Shown here one piece after another: positions 7,043 through 16,538 of a stretch of 64,000 nucleotides of DNA; the stretch's first letter is position 1, and the number at the start of each line of letters is the position of its first letter. Source of the stretch: Symmachiella macrocystis (GTDB lineage: Bacteria > Planctomycetota > Planctomycetia > Planctomycetales > Planctomycetaceae); assembly GCF_007860075.1 (NCBI RefSeq), contig NZ_SJPP01000001.1, forward strand, positions 1,386,501-1,450,500, in the 5' to 3' direction. The notes below the pieces were generated by a model. It was not told the DNA's origin and did no database searches. It saw only the letters and a program-made list of their open reading frames with translations. The translations under genes were made by a program, and so were the position numbers.

Positions 7043-8206
7043 ATGAATCCCGTCAACCGTATCTATCTCGACAACGCCGCCACCAGTTTTCCCAAACCGG
7101 AGGCCGTCTACGATGCCGTCGATCATTACAATCGTCACCTGGGCATCGCCGTCGGACGCGGGGCGTTTGACCAGGCAGTTGAGTTACAAGGGAGCGTGAA
7201 TCGTTGTCGCTCGCGGGCGGCGGAATTGTTGGGAGCCGAGTCGCCCGACCGTATCGCCTTCACCTTCAATTGCACCGATAGCCTCAACACCGCCCTGCAC
7301 GGTTTGATCGACTCCTCCGCACACGTCGTGACGACCGATGTGGAACATAACTCCGTCCTGCGACCGCTGCGGGAATTGCAGGACCGGCTGGGTATCGAAG
7401 TCACCTACGTCCCCGTCGATGCTGTCGGCCGCGTCGCCCCGGAAGAGATTCGTGCTGCTATGCGACCCGACACAAGTGTCGTGGCTGTGAATCATGCGTC
7501 GAATGTCACCGGCACGATTCAACCAATCGCTGACATTGGTGAGATCGCGCGGAATGCCGGCGCAACTTTCGTCGTCGATGCCGCTCAATCCGCCGGGCAC
7601 ATTCCGCTCAATTTGGCCGAATTGCCGATCGATGTGCTGTGCTGCGCCGGACACAAAGGCCTGCTCGGCCCGTTGGGGACGGGATTGTTGTACGTGCGGC
7701 CGGGCATCGAACAGCGGCTGCGGAGCTTGCGGCAAGGGGGCACGGGGACGCAGAGTGAAGACGACCGTCAACCGGACAGCCTGCCTGACAAATACGAATC
7801 GGGCAATCACAACGCCCCCGGCTTGGTCGGCCTAGTGGCGGCGCTCGATTTTCTAACCGAGCGCGGCATCGACAACATCCGCGCCCACGAACAGCAACTG
7901 ACCGCACAATTGTTGGAAGGCCTAGCCGCCATCCCCGGCCTCACACAATACGGTCCCACCGACCCGACAGAGCGCGTCGCCGTGGTGAGCATCACGCTAG
8001 AGGGTTTCGACCCGCAGGACTTGGCAGGCATCCTCGACGACAGCTTCGCCATCCAAACCCGCGCCGGCCTCCACTGCGCCCCCCGCATCCACGAATCCCT
8101 CGGCACCAAACAGGCAGGCGGCACCGTCCGCCTCAGCCCTGGGCCGTTTTCAACGGCAGAGGATATCGACGCCGCCGTTGAAGCACTGCAGGCCATCACG
8201 ACGTAG
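7043..8206 (+). CDS. Cysteine desulfurase family protein (class V aminotransferase)
   Basis: This PLP enzyme of the NifS/SufS fold, of 387 residues from the ATG at 7043, probably removes sulfur from cysteine. It starts IYLDNAATSFPKPEAVY. The PLP lysine is in CCAGHKGLLGPLG (K205) and the likely persulfide cysteine is in RAGLHCAPRIHE (C345). The short RAGLHCAP loop and the NAATSFPKP start match the EGH0-type group of desulfurases, not IscS. A frame extending upstream to 6974 exists but lies inside repeat DNA. Being next to moaA, and near moaD/moaE, it could provide sulfur for MoaD; that is inference. A second desulfurase of the NifS/IscS type lies at 44998. Confidence 0.88.
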   Translation: MNPVNRIYLDNAATSFPKPEAVYDAVDHYNRHLGIAVGRGAFDQAVELQGSVNRCRSRAAELLGAESPDRIAFTFNCTDSLNTALHGLIDSSAHVVTTDVEHNSVLRPLRELQDRLGIEVTYVPVDAVGRVAPEEIRAAMRPDTSVVAVNHASNVTGTIQPIADIGEIARNAGATFVVDAAQSAGHIPLNLAELPIDVLCCAGHKGLLGPLGTGLLYVRPGIEQRLRSLRQGGTGTQSEDDRQPDSLPDKYESGNHNAPGLVGLVAALDFLTERGIDNIRAHEQQLTAQLLEGLAAIPGLTQYGPTDPTERVAVVSITLEGFDPQDLAGILDDSFAIQTRAGLHCAPRIHESLGTKQAGGTVRLSPGPFSTAEDIDAAVEALQAITT

Positions 8207-8399
8207 ATCTTGCGCTGCATGACGCGGTTAGTATTTCACGCCTCTGATCCCATCAGGCATGTAACCACCCACCGCAACCTGATTTGTACTTCAAACGCTG
8301 GTGCACTAACATCGCTTCCGCCGGTGGCTTTGCAAAGCAGCCTCCCGGCGCACCCCTCGTCATCCTTCGAGTTCCCTCCAGCGCATTTCAACGGCCCTT

Positions 8400-9725
8400 A
8401 TGAAAATCAAATTCGCGATCACCTGGAACTCGATTCGTTCCAGCTATTGGTTTTTGCCCTGTCTGATGGCGGGCGGCGCGATGATTTTGTCTCTGGTTAC
8501 GCTCAAGATCGACTACACTCTGCTGGCCAACAAAGGCGGCACAAACTGGTACTACCCCGGCGGCGCCGACGGGGCCAGGGCGCTCTTAGCGACATTGGCC
8601 GCTTCGATGGTGACCATTTTTGGGGTGGTGTTTTCCATCGTCATCGTGGCACTGACGCTCGCCTCATCACAATTTGGGCCGCGATTACTGCGGACATTTT
8701 TACGCGATCGCGTCGATCAAGTGGCCATCGGCACGTTTATCAGCACGTTTGTGTATTGCGTGCTCGTGCTGCGAACCGTGCACGCCAGTGGCAATGATCC
8801 GTTTGTTCCGGAGATCTCCGTGCGGACAGCAATCCTACTGGCGCTGTTCAGCTTGGGTGTGCTGATCTATTTTATCAATCATCTCTCCGCATCATTGCAA
8901 GCCTCGCATATCATCGCGGCGGTGGGTGCGGATCTCGACATCACCATCAATCGTGAATTCGATGCGACGTTGGATGATGAGAAATTCGATTCCAATGCCG
9001 CGGATGACTTGTTCGCATCCGCCACGTTTGCCGTTGGTGCAACCAGCCGTGGTTACATCCAAGCGATCGAACATACTGAGCTGCTGCAAATGGCCGAAAA
9101 GCATGATTTGCTAGTTCACGTGCCGGTCCGATCGGGTGACTTTGTCGTTCCCGGCGACACGATTGCCTTTACGTCCGCTGAACTGGACGATCCCAATCTG
9201 CTCTCGTCAACCGTTAACACGGCCTTGCTGCTGGGCGTCGACCGGACGAACGAACAAGATGTCGAATTCCCCGTCAATCAACTGGTCCAACTGGCCATCC
9301 GGTCGCTCTCGCCGGCGATCAATGATCCCATCACAGCCATGATGGCAATCGAACAATTGCGCGCCGGGTTGTGCCGCATTGCCGAACATGCCATGAAATC
9401 GCCCGTACTGACCGACAGCCAAGGCGTCGCGCGCTTGCTGGTGACGAAACAAACCCCCGAACACATCACCGACGCCGCCTTTAGCCTGTTGCGGCAATAT
9501 GGCAGCAGCAACTTAGAGGTCACACTTTCGTTGCTAAATATGATCGAGCAAGTCTCACGCCGCACAACCGACCCCGCTTTCCACCGCGCACTCTTCCGCC
9601 AAGCTTTGCAAATCGAACTCGGCTCGCGAACCGGATTACCAGCAGAAGCAGACCGCAAACTAGTCGCCGAACACTACGCGCGACTCACACAACTACCCTG
9701 GCCCGCCCTGCCCAAAACCACGTGA
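8400..9725 (+). CDS. DUF2254 family membrane protein
   Basis: The 441-residue product matches the DUF2254 layout. Four N-terminal membrane helices lie at about residues 17-40, 62-88, 103-122 and 138-158, with LASSQFGPRLLRTFLRDR between the second and third. A soluble domain of about 280 residues follows, including RGYIQAIEHTELL, LLGVDRTNEQDVEFPVNQLV and AIRSLSPAINDPITAM. Those blocks are typical of the family, whose function is not established. It would be an inner-membrane protein with a large cytoplasmic domain. The gene stands alone: about 190 bp precede it and 126 bp follow. Confidence 0.85.
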   Translation: MKIKFAITWNSIRSSYWFLPCLMAGGAMILSLVTLKIDYTLLANKGGTNWYYPGGADGARALLATLAASMVTIFGVVFSIVIVALTLASSQFGPRLLRTFLRDRVDQVAIGTFISTFVYCVLVLRTVHASGNDPFVPEISVRTAILLALFSLGVLIYFINHLSASLQASHIIAAVGADLDITINREFDATLDDEKFDSNAADDLFASATFAVGATSRGYIQAIEHTELLQMAEKHDLLVHVPVRSGDFVVPGDTIAFTSAELDDPNLLSSTVNTALLLGVDRTNEQDVEFPVNQLVQLAIRSLSPAINDPITAMMAIEQLRAGLCRIAEHAMKSPVLTDSQGVARLLVTKQTPEHITDAAFSLLRQYGSSNLEVTLSLLNMIEQVSRRTTDPAFHRALFRQALQIELGSRTGLPAEADRKLVAEHYARLTQLPWPALPKTT

Positions 9726-9742
9726 TGGGTGAGAGTCTTGCG

Positions 9743-9763
9743 TAGGTCAGGCTCCCGCCTGAC
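9743..9763 (+). repeat. REP-like palindrome with TAGG head
   Basis: TAGG is followed by GTCAGGC-TCCC-GCCTGAC, a perfect 7-bp stem with a four-base loop (9746-9763); the base before the T is G, giving GTAG. It starts 17 bp after the DUF2254 stop and may also act as a transcript end. The layout is the same as the units at 831-852 and 50648-50726. Confidence 0.5.
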
Positions 9764-9851
9764 GCGAAAAATACGTCGAGCGACTGTCTGACCGACCGCA
9801 CTATTTGTTGGGAAACAATTCATCTTCAATTTCAAGTCGCCAGAGGATGCG

Positions 9852-10418
9852 ATGAAGGGTGTTCGGAAACTTGTGGAGTCGCGATTCAAACAGCGGCTGA
9901 AGGAAAGCTATCCCGATTTTGAGAAGGTGAAATGCGAAGGGCTGGAGTATGATTTGGTTCATCGATGCGAATCGTTTAGTGGCCTCCGCTGCTATTTGAT
10001 TTTGTACGTAGACGGACGTAAAAGACAGTTTTCGCCCCACTTGGCGGTCGTTCCAAATGATAAATCTCCGGCATTCGCCCGATATGGACAGCCAAGTGAT
10101 GTCGAGCTCAATAACAATGGAATTCAATTTGCGATTAGCATGTTTGGGGACAATGTAGCCTGTTCGTGGTGCATCAGGGAAGAATACGAATTGCCACCAG
10201 CCGAGTGGGACCTGTTATTCGGCGACAGTTTGGACTTCATGTTTACACGGGATCAAGAGCGGGAATGGATGGCGGATCATCCCGAGCTATACCCCGAGCC
10301 CTTGTGTGATGATGAGGTCAATGTCTTTGTTCGCGTCGATCACATGTTTTCCATGATCGACAAATACGCGATTCCCTATTTCCGCAAGATGTCAGAGATT
10401 TATGCGAAAGAGAATTGA
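9852..10418 (+). CDS. Hypothetical protein, 188 residues
   Basis: This soluble, acidic protein has no signal peptide or membrane segment. It opens with a basic helix (VRKLVESRFKQRLKE) followed by aromatic-rich beta-type segments (CYLILYVDGRKRQFSP; GIQFAISMFGDNVACSWCI). Its base composition is more AT-rich than the neighbours. I do not recognise the family. Its size, acidity and pairing with another small acidic protein 34 bp downstream resemble immunity-type genes that accompany polymorphic toxins, but no toxin is present and this is only a weak suggestion. Confidence 0.65.
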   Translation: MKGVRKLVESRFKQRLKESYPDFEKVKCEGLEYDLVHRCESFSGLRCYLILYVDGRKRQFSPHLAVVPNDKSPAFARYGQPSDVELNNNGIQFAISMFGDNVACSWCIREEYELPPAEWDLLFGDSLDFMFTRDQEREWMADHPELYPEPLCDDEVNVFVRVDHMFSMIDKYAIPYFRKMSEIYAKEN

Positions 10419-10452
10419 AGCCTACTCGATTTGTGTGCTCACGAGGTAAGCC

Positions 10453-10848
10453 ATGGATATCGCAGTAATGTTGTTGCTCGACCGCAACCTGCCGGGCATC
10501 TCTCCGGACGATTTGGAGGGGAGACAAATATTTGCTGAACAGAAATTGCTCGACAACCTGGCCGAAAAATGTGGAGTCCAGCCATTGTCTGATTTTACAT
10601 CCATGGACGAAGTCGACTGTGCCGATTTTCTAGGCGACGACATCGAGGGACTGGATGAGATCCCATCGGTGGAGTGGTTTGATGCCAGCCAGGGATTAGT
10701 GACGGTTGAGGCATTGCTTGAAGCAATCGGTGATGAAGTAACCGCAGACGCTAACAAGGAATTGGAGGCGGAACTTGAGTCGTTTCGCGCCGTGTTGAAA
10801 TCGGCAGCGAAAGTAGATGTCCGGTTTCGATATATGATTGCAATGTAG
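10453..10848 (+). CDS. Hypothetical acidic protein, 131 residues
   Basis: This small soluble, strongly acidic protein starts MDIAVMLLLDRNLPGISPDD and contains several Asp/Glu-rich stretches, such as DEVDCADFLGDDIEGLDE. It follows the preceding hypothetical gene by 34 bp and is probably co-transcribed with it. No domain is recognised. A function as an immunity-like or regulatory protein would be speculation. Confidence 0.62.
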   Translation: MDIAVMLLLDRNLPGISPDDLEGRQIFAEQKLLDNLAEKCGVQPLSDFTSMDEVDCADFLGDDIEGLDEIPSVEWFDASQGLVTVEALLEAIGDEVTADANKELEAELESFRAVLKSAAKVDVRFRYMIAM

Positions 10849-11177
10849 TCGACGCCCAAGGCCCGAAGGCTGCCGCGGTACTATCTGCGGGAACGCTGAG
10901 TAGCCCCGACAGATACTCCTCGCGGGACGGCGCAGCCGTGAAAGAGGTTTGCGAATCGCCAGAAACTTTGCGGCAAGTCCGCCCACCGGCATCTTTGGCC
11001 CAGAGAGATTCGACCTGGGGCAGCCACACTGGTGGACGAGCCGCCAGTGGCACCCGTTTGGGGGCTTTTTAATGGTTGCTGTTCAGCCAACGAACAGCAA
11101 TGGGGGCAAGCACGCTTTGCGCAGCGACGACCGGTTAGCCGGGTGAAGGCTGACTGCTTGCCACTTCGAAGCCGCGA
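10849..11177. other. Gap between convergent genes; one hairpin seen
   Basis: This 329-bp stretch lies between the plus-strand hypothetical gene and the minus-strand rplU. No coding frame here looks real. The only clear structure is a 9-bp perfect hairpin at 11076-11100. Confidence 0.6.
11076..11100 (-). terminator. Hairpin downstream of rplU, possible terminator
   Basis: TTGCTGTTC and GAACAGCAA form a perfect 9-bp stem with a seven-base loop, 78 bp past the rplU stop. The minus-strand continuation has an A-rich run but no U-tract, so termination here is uncertain. Confidence 0.35.
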
Positions 11178-11591
11178 CTATTCTTCGGCTTCGGCTTTTG
11201 CATCGTCGGCAGCAGCTTCTGGTTCGGCAGCAGCGGCGGCCGGTTCGTCGGCTGGCGGGGCGGTGAAGACCATGCCGGGTACCGTGATTCCCGTCACGCG
11301 GACAGAGGTGTACTTTTGACGGTGTCCGGTGTGGGTTCGTGAGTTTTTGCGGCGGCGAAACTTCACGATTTCGAGCTTTTTGCCCTTGGTCTGCTCGAGA
11401 ACTTCGGTTTCGACGGCCGCACCCTCGATCATCGGTTTTCCGATGGAGCTGGTTTCGCCGTCGTTGGCCAACAGGACGCGATCAAACTTGAGGCTGTCCC
11501 CTTCGGCCGCAGCTTCCCGATAGTCGACAGTCAGTCGGTCACCGACCTGCACCTGATGTTGGTGGCTGCCATCTTCAAAAATTGCAAACAT
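11178..11591 (-). CDS. rplU: 50S ribosomal protein L21 with Ala/Glu-rich tail
   Basis: The product is bL21, which binds 23S rRNA near the large-subunit core. From the ATG at 11591 it begins MFAIFEDGSHQHQVQVGD and carries the family's KFRRRKNSRTHTGHRQKYT near residues 75-95. AAGG lies 8 nt upstream as a ribosome binding site; a TTG two codons further up is less likely. The core is about 104 residues; a further 30 or so residues are nearly all Ala, Glu, Asp and Pro, a low-complexity tail absent from most L21 proteins. It follows rng on the same strand, as is common. The usual next gene, rpmA (L27), is not present here. Confidence 0.93.
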   Translation of the reverse strand: MFAIFEDGSHQHQVQVGDRLTVDYREAAAEGDSLKFDRVLLANDGETSSIGKPMIEGAAVETEVLEQTKGKKLEIVKFRRRKNSRTHTGHRQKYTSVRVTGITVPGMVFTAPPADEPAAAAAEPEAAADDAKAEAEE

Positions 11592-11810
11592 CGCCAAAAC
11601 CTTATTTCGCTCTAAACTTTTTCGAAAAAAGCCTGTTGGGGCGAGCCCGACTCGTCTCCGTCCATGTCAACTGCTTCTCTCCCTGCTTCGGGGATCAGAG
11701 AAGCTGACATCTGGGGGGCATGTCCGCCACCGGCTAGATACCATGATTCCTTACGCACTGCTTCCGCAGACCGGTAGCGCCGAAAGGATAGGACGCACCA
11801 TTGTAGCGGG

Positions 11811-13400
11811 TCATTTACGAGATTTCGACCCATTCTCGGCCATTATTTTGACTTCATTTCCGGTCGCATCGGTGCACCGCATGATCAGATGTTCGGGACT
11901 CACGTCCGTCCGCGAGACGAGATTGATATCCACGGTGCCTTGCTCCTCGAATGAGGCAATATCGCGGCGTTTTTTGTTGTTCAGGTAATCGGCCACCTGT
12001 TCGTGAATTTCCACAGAAATCCCCGACACATCCTCGCGGCTGATCGTATTGAGCAACACGCGGATCACCTCAATCGCCATGCTTTCGGCAGTTTTGACCA
12101 ATCCGGCCCCCTTACAACAGGGACAATCCTCGAACACGCTCCGTTTCAGTGACGGGCGAATGCGTTGCCGCGTCATTTCGATTAAACCAAACGGGCTGAT
12201 TCGGAGTACCTTGATCCGGGCTCGGTCGCGGCGAATTGCCTCGCGTAGGGTCCGTTCCACCGACCGGCGATGCCGTTCGTCACGCATGTCGATAAAGTCA
12301 TTGACGACCACGCCTCCCAAATCGCGGAGACGTAACTGCCGGCAGATCTCGGTCGCAGCCCGCAAATTCACCTGATAGGCGGTTTCCTCCGCATTGTTAT
12401 CCGCACGGAAATTGCCGCTATTGACGTCAATAGCCACCAGCGCTTCGGTCTGGTCGATGACGATCGAGCCGCCCCCCTCCAGCGGAACTTGCCGCTGCTG
12501 GATGCGGGCAATTTCTTCTTCGATGTTGTATTTGTGGAAGATCGGTTCCTTCCCCTCGAAGAATTTGATGCGATTCACGTGCCGGGGTAGCACGGCTTTG
12601 ACAAATTCGCGCGCCCGTTGATAGGCACCTTCTTCGTCGATCCAGACCGCATCGATTTCGTTGTTGTAGATGTCGCGAATCGTGCGGATGATCAGGTCGT
12701 TTTCCTGATAGATGTCCACCGGCGCGACGGTCTTTTTCAACCGGCGCACGATCGTTCGCCACAATCGCAACAGATAGCTGAGGTCGCGCTGCAGGTCTTT
12801 TTTCGTCCGGTCGATACCGGCGGTACGAATGATGAAGCCTAAGCCCTCGGGTGGATCGAGTTCTTCGAGGATCGTCCGCAGTTTTTTCCGCAAGTCATCG
12901 TCGGCGATTTTTCGGCTCACACCGACGCGTTGCAGCCCGGGCATGAGTACCAAGTACCGGCCGGGGATGCTGATGTAGGTGGACAATGTCGGGCCTTTGG
13001 TGCCGACGGCCTCTTTAATGACCTGCACGAGCACTTCGCTGCCGCGGCGGAAGATCTCCTGAATCGGAGGCTTGCTGCGCTCATTGCGTTCGCTGGGGCG
13101 GCGGCGCCCCTTGGTCGGGCGGCCCGGACCGCGACCGTTGCCGCCGGATTGCGGGAGGTGCTTGTAATATTGGTATTCGACGTCGCTGACGTGCAAAAAG
13201 CCGTTGCGGCCCACGCCGAAATCAACAAAAGCCGCTTGAATACTCGGCTCGATGTTGACGATCTTGCCCTTGTAGATGTTTCCGACGTAGCTCTCTAAGC
13301 TACTGCGCTCAACATACAATTCCTCCAACACGCTGTCTTCGACGACAGCGATCCGGCTTTCTTCCGGCTGGAGAACATTGACCAGCATTTCCTTCTTCAT
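11811..13400 (-). CDS. rng: Ribonuclease E/G family endoribonuclease
   Basis: This 529-residue endoribonuclease cleaves single-stranded RNA in mRNA decay and rRNA maturation. The N-terminus holds an S1 domain (residues about 35-130, YVGNIYKGKIVNIEPS and FVDFGVGRNGFLHVSD) interrupted by an Arg/Gly/Pro-rich insert. The catalytic part shows AIDVNSGNFR and VNDFIDMRDERHR with the metal-binding aspartates. The Zn-link is CPCCKGAG. There is no long C-terminal scaffold as in E. coli RNase E, so it is closer to RNase G or to the short RNase E forms. The gene precedes rplU by 219 bp. An 850-bp region without genes lies upstream, leaving room for a long leader. Confidence 0.93.
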   Translation of the reverse strand: MKKEMLVNVLQPEESRIAVVEDSVLEELYVERSSLESYVGNIYKGKIVNIEPSIQAAFVDFGVGRNGFLHVSDVEYQYYKHLPQSGGNGRGPGRPTKGRRRPSERNERSKPPIQEIFRRGSEVLVQVIKEAVGTKGPTLSTYISIPGRYLVLMPGLQRVGVSRKIADDDLRKKLRTILEELDPPEGLGFIIRTAGIDRTKKDLQRDLSYLLRLWRTIVRRLKKTVAPVDIYQENDLIIRTIRDIYNNEIDAVWIDEEGAYQRAREFVKAVLPRHVNRIKFFEGKEPIFHKYNIEEEIARIQQRQVPLEGGGSIVIDQTEALVAIDVNSGNFRADNNAEETAYQVNLRAATEICRQLRLRDLGGVVVNDFIDMRDERHRRSVERTLREAIRRDRARIKVLRISPFGLIEMTRQRIRPSLKRSVFEDCPCCKGAGLVKTAESMAIEVIRVLLNTISREDVSGISVEIHEQVADYLNNKKRRDIASFEEQGTVDINLVSRTDVSPEHLIMRCTDATGNEVKIMAENGSKSRK

Positions 13401-14259
13401 GGAGTACCCTTCGTCGGCATTGACGAAAAGCGCGGGGCTTCGATGTCTGAGCCGCAGCGGCGTGACACGTCGTCGCGGTGTGGAAACGTTTCCCTCCGAG
13501 GACCGACCAACCGTTTTCGCTATTACCGAAACACGCTTCGTGAGCGAAGAGCGTTGTCGACGGTAGCGCGGGTTGGTTCGCGGGTCTCGGCGAGATGCGA
13601 TCCTGATCGAAGCCTATCCTATTCAATGTCTTCAGCGACTTCTTCGCGCGACGCGTACGACAGGCGAAATCGCATGTCGGTGGCGCCGAGAGGAACAGGC
13701 GACCGGGCCTGGCTGATGTCAATTCGCGGTATCGTCCCGCCGACAGTTTGCGTCGGAAGCGACTAATCACAACGAGTAGTGCATCCGCCGTTGATGTCGA
13801 ACGCAACTGTCGCTCGACGGCGTACTCACTCGGGGATCCGAATTGACCCTGCCGGCAGGCAGGGACTTGCCAAGAGCCGTTCGACCGGACTCTCTGCTCG
13901 CGGGCCGTGGCGCAATTGCCGACGGCGCCGTCATCGAGCAGACAACCGCGTTCACTTGGCCTAGCTGATTGTTGAATAGGAATTCGCACTATGATTCAAA
14001 CCTGAATCAATCCGTCCCGGGCAATGCTGCCGTAACATGGCCGGGTGACGCGGGAAGGTTTGACGAGTCGCGATTCGACACGAAAAAGTTCCCTATGTCC
14101 GTTGTACAATTGTAAATTGTCTCCGTTGGGTTTTGCCGACGTGATTCAGAACGACTGAATCTCGAATTCCCACAGGGGTGGGAATCGATCGCCAGCCCGT
14201 CGCCATGCGCTGACTTCAGCACCGGCGGCGGATTGCCAAACGTTCCCCCGAATGATGAT
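13401..14259. other. Long gap upstream of rng, downstream of ptsI
   Basis: No convincing gene was found in these 859 bp. A minus-strand open frame from 13989 into rng has composition unlike a protein and looks spurious. Visible structures are CCCTGCC-GGCA-GGCAGGG at 13847-13864 and two hairpins near ptsI (14143-14161, 14166-14185). The part nearest rng is likely its promoter and leader; RNase E of E. coli is controlled through its own long leader, but whether this one is cannot be seen. Confidence 0.5.
14143..14185 (-). terminator. Tandem hairpins after ptsI, possible transcript end
   Basis: Two perfect stems follow the ptsI stop: ATTCCCAC/GTGGGAAT at 14166-14185 (8 bp, four-base loop) and GATTCAG/CTGAATC at 14143-14161 (7 bp, five-base loop). 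Neither has a U-tract, so they may stabilise or end the PTS transcript. Confidence 0.35.
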
Positions 14260-16008
14260 TCAGGAAAATTCGTCCGGCGATATTTTCTTCAACTCACCTC
14301 GTAAATAGTTTTCGACATCACGGGCCACATCCAAGGTATCCGCATGAGCGGCAATTTCCTCGGCCTGTGGAATCGTAATGCTGCGGATGACCTGCTTAAT
14401 AATCGGAAGCGAAAACGGGGTCGCACTCATCTCGCGGATCCCCATGCCGATCAACACAGCCGTATACAATGGGTCGCCGCTCATTTGCCCGCATACAACA
14501 ACCGGAGTATCCTTTTTTGCAGCAGCTGCGACCACCATGCGGATCAGCCGCAGGATAGATGGATCTGCTGCACTGTAAAGATCTGCGACGGTCGGATTGG
14601 CCCGATCCACCGCCAATGTGTATTGAATTAAATCGTTGGTGCCGATCGAAAAGAAATCGACCTCCTCAGCGAACCGGTCGGCCAACAAAGCGGCCGACGG
14701 GACTTCCACCATCATGCCGACTTGAATATCTCGACAAAACGGGATCCCTTCCTCCTCGAGATCCTCCATGACATCCCCGAGGATCATCTTCGCTTGCCGC
14801 AACTCCAGCACCGAAGTGACCAAGGGAAACATGATCCGGATATCGCCATGGACGGCGGCTCGCAAGATAGCGCGCAGTTGGGTTTTGAACAATCCCAAAT
14901 TCCGCAAAGTGAACCGAACGCTCCGCAACCCAAGTACTGGATTGGGACTGACTTCCGCTAAATCCTCCAGCGAGTGCGGGAACTTCTCCGCCCCCAAATC
15001 CAGCGTGCGGACCACAACCGGTAGCGACGGAATCGGATCGACCACACGACGATATGCGTTGTAGTGATCCTCTTCACTCGGTTCCAGGTCACCTTTCAAA
15101 TACAGAAATTCTGTGCGGTACAGCCCGACTCCCTCAGCCCCCCGCTTGATGCAGTGGTCGACCTCTTCGGGGAATTCGATATTGCCATACAATTTGATGG
15201 GAACGCCGTCAGCCGTCTTCGATTCCAGTTGGCCCAAGAGTTCCAATTTTTGGTTGGCCGTTTTGATCCGATCCCGTGTGACACGATATCGTTTGAGGGT
15301 CGGCTCATCCGGATCGATGATCACTTCGCCGTGATTCCCATCAATGATGATCGTGTCTCCCCCGGAGACATCGCTCAAAAATGGACCGACTCCCACGACG
15401 GCGGGGATTTCTAAAGCTCCGGCCAGAATCGCTGTGTGGCTCGTGTGGCCGCCGACTTCTGTGGCGAAACCCAACACGAATTCGGGATTCAGACTGGCCG
15501 TCTCGCTGGGCGTTAAATTGGTCGCTAGGACAATCACCGGCTCGGTAATGTGCGCTAACTCTTCCCTTTCGGTTCCCAACAGATGCCGCAACAGCCGTTT
15601 TTCGAGGTCGAAAATATCGACCGCTCGCTCGGCCATATACTGATTGCCGAGATTCTGAAACAGCTTGGCGTAGCGTCGCAGGACGCGACTGGAGGCGAAC
15701 TCCGGGGCATAGGTCCGTTCGCGGATCAACTCCTCGATTTCTTCGCGGAGCTTGGGGTCGCGGGCCAGATTCAAGTGTGCGGTAAAAATCGCGCCATATT
15801 GGGCGCCGAGACGCTCAGATGCCAGACGCTCGTTTTCGGAAATCTCGGTGCATACCGAATCGATAGCCGACCGAAAGCGAGCCACCTCGATATCGACCAC
15901 ATTCACGCTGACGAATCGCCGCGGTATCCGGAAATCTTCCGTTCCTAATACCAAGGCCGGTCCTGGAACAACTCCAGGAGATACGGCGATTCCGCGCTTT
16001 ATTTCCAT
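14260..16008 (-). CDS. ptsI: Phosphoenolpyruvate-protein phosphotransferase (PTS enzyme I)
   Basis: The 582-residue protein takes phosphate from phosphoenolpyruvate and passes it to HPr. From the ATG at 16008 it begins [16 protein letters not shown], the usual enzyme I opening; a TTG at 16059 overlapping the HPr stop would add 17 unlikely residues. The phosphorylated histidine is in GGHTSHTAI (H191). The PEP-binding barrel shows [33 protein letters not shown] and [17 protein letters not shown]. The C-terminal Cys motif is CGQMSGD. All the key parts are there. With HPr and the IIA protein upstream and no IIB or IIC gene nearby, it probably drives a regulatory PTS chain. Confidence 0.94.
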   Translation of the reverse strand: MEIKRGIAVSPGVVPGPALVLGTEDFRIPRRFVSVNVVDIEVARFRSAIDSVCTEISENERLASERLGAQYGAIFTAHLNLARDPKLREEIEELIRERTYAPEFASSRVLRRYAKLFQNLGNQYMAERAVDIFDLEKRLLRHLLGTEREELAHITEPVIVLATNLTPSETASLNPEFVLGFATEVGGHTSHTAILAGALEIPAVVGVGPFLSDVSGGDTIIIDGNHGEVIIDPDEPTLKRYRVTRDRIKTANQKLELLGQLESKTADGVPIKLYGNIEFPEEVDHCIKRGAEGVGLYRTEFLYLKGDLEPSEEDHYNAYRRVVDPIPSLPVVVRTLDLGAEKFPHSLEDLAEVSPNPVLGLRSVRFTLRNLGLFKTQLRAILRAAVHGDIRIMFPLVTSVLELRQAKMILGDVMEDLEEEGIPFCRDIQVGMMVEVPSAALLADRFAEEVDFFSIGTNDLIQYTLAVDRANPTVADLYSAADPSILRLIRMVVAAAAKKDTPVVVCGQMSGDPLYTAVLIGMGIREMSATPFSLPIIKQVIRSITIPQAEEIAAHADTLDVARDVENYLRGELKKISPDEFS

Positions 16009-16055
16009 ACCCGAATCCACTGAGAGCTTAATCGCCTCTATTGAATGCCGTGCGT

Positions 16056-16337
16056 TCAACTCGCGGCAAAATTTGTTCTGAACAATTGATCTAACGCGTC
16101 AATTGCTTCCTGCGCACCGTCTCCATTTGCCTCGAGCACCAACGTCGTGCCTTTTTCCGCAGCCAAAGTCAACACATCCAACATGCTTTTGCTGTCCACC
16201 GTTCTGTCTCCCTTGCGGATCGTAATATCGCAACCAAAGGCCTGGGCGGTTTGCACAAGTTGAGCCGAGGGACTCATATGCAACCCGTTTTCCAGGTTAA
16301 CGGTCACTTCACGAGTGCAAGCAGATGGTGTACTCAT
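16056..16337 (-). CDS. HPr-like phosphocarrier protein with atypical active site
   Basis: This 93-residue HPr-family protein carries phosphate from enzyme I to IIA proteins. The phosphorylatable histidine is in [12 protein letters not shown] (H20). In classical HPr the sequence is GLHARPA; here the conserved arginine two residues after His is a serine. The regulatory serine equivalent to Ser46 is present in DSKSMLDVL (S51). ATG at 16337 is chosen over a TTG at 16370. The stop precedes the ptsI ATG by 47 bp. The order ptsN, HPr, ptsI on one strand suggests one operon. The altered active-site loop suggests slower or more specific phosphotransfer; that is inference. Confidence 0.88.
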   Translation of the reverse strand: MSTPSACTREVTVNLENGLHMSPSAQLVQTAQAFGCDITIRKGDRTVDSKSMLDVLTLAAEKGTTLVLEANGDGAQEAIDALDQLFRTNFAAS

Positions 16338-16538
16338 ACGAAAAGACACGGAATGTTTGAGACGAGACAAAAATTGATTGACAACCAGACCGCTTCAAAA
16401 ACGCAGCGAACATGAGTCGATAAAACTCGGCGACGCCGAAACTCACAAAGCTGCTTGAACACTCATTGCGATCAATCAATACGGAAACGAGAGAATCAAT
16501 CGAGGCTTCCCGCCACCGAAACCCATTGAGGCGGCGAC

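Noticed and set aside
9801-10127. 108-residue minus-strand frame opposite the hypothetical gene at 9852
   Set aside because: It is antisense to a better candidate with a normal start; no recognised domain.
13309-13989. 226-residue minus-strand frame upstream of rng
   Set aside because: Composition is Arg-, Ser- and Cys-rich without pattern and it overlaps the start of rng in another frame.
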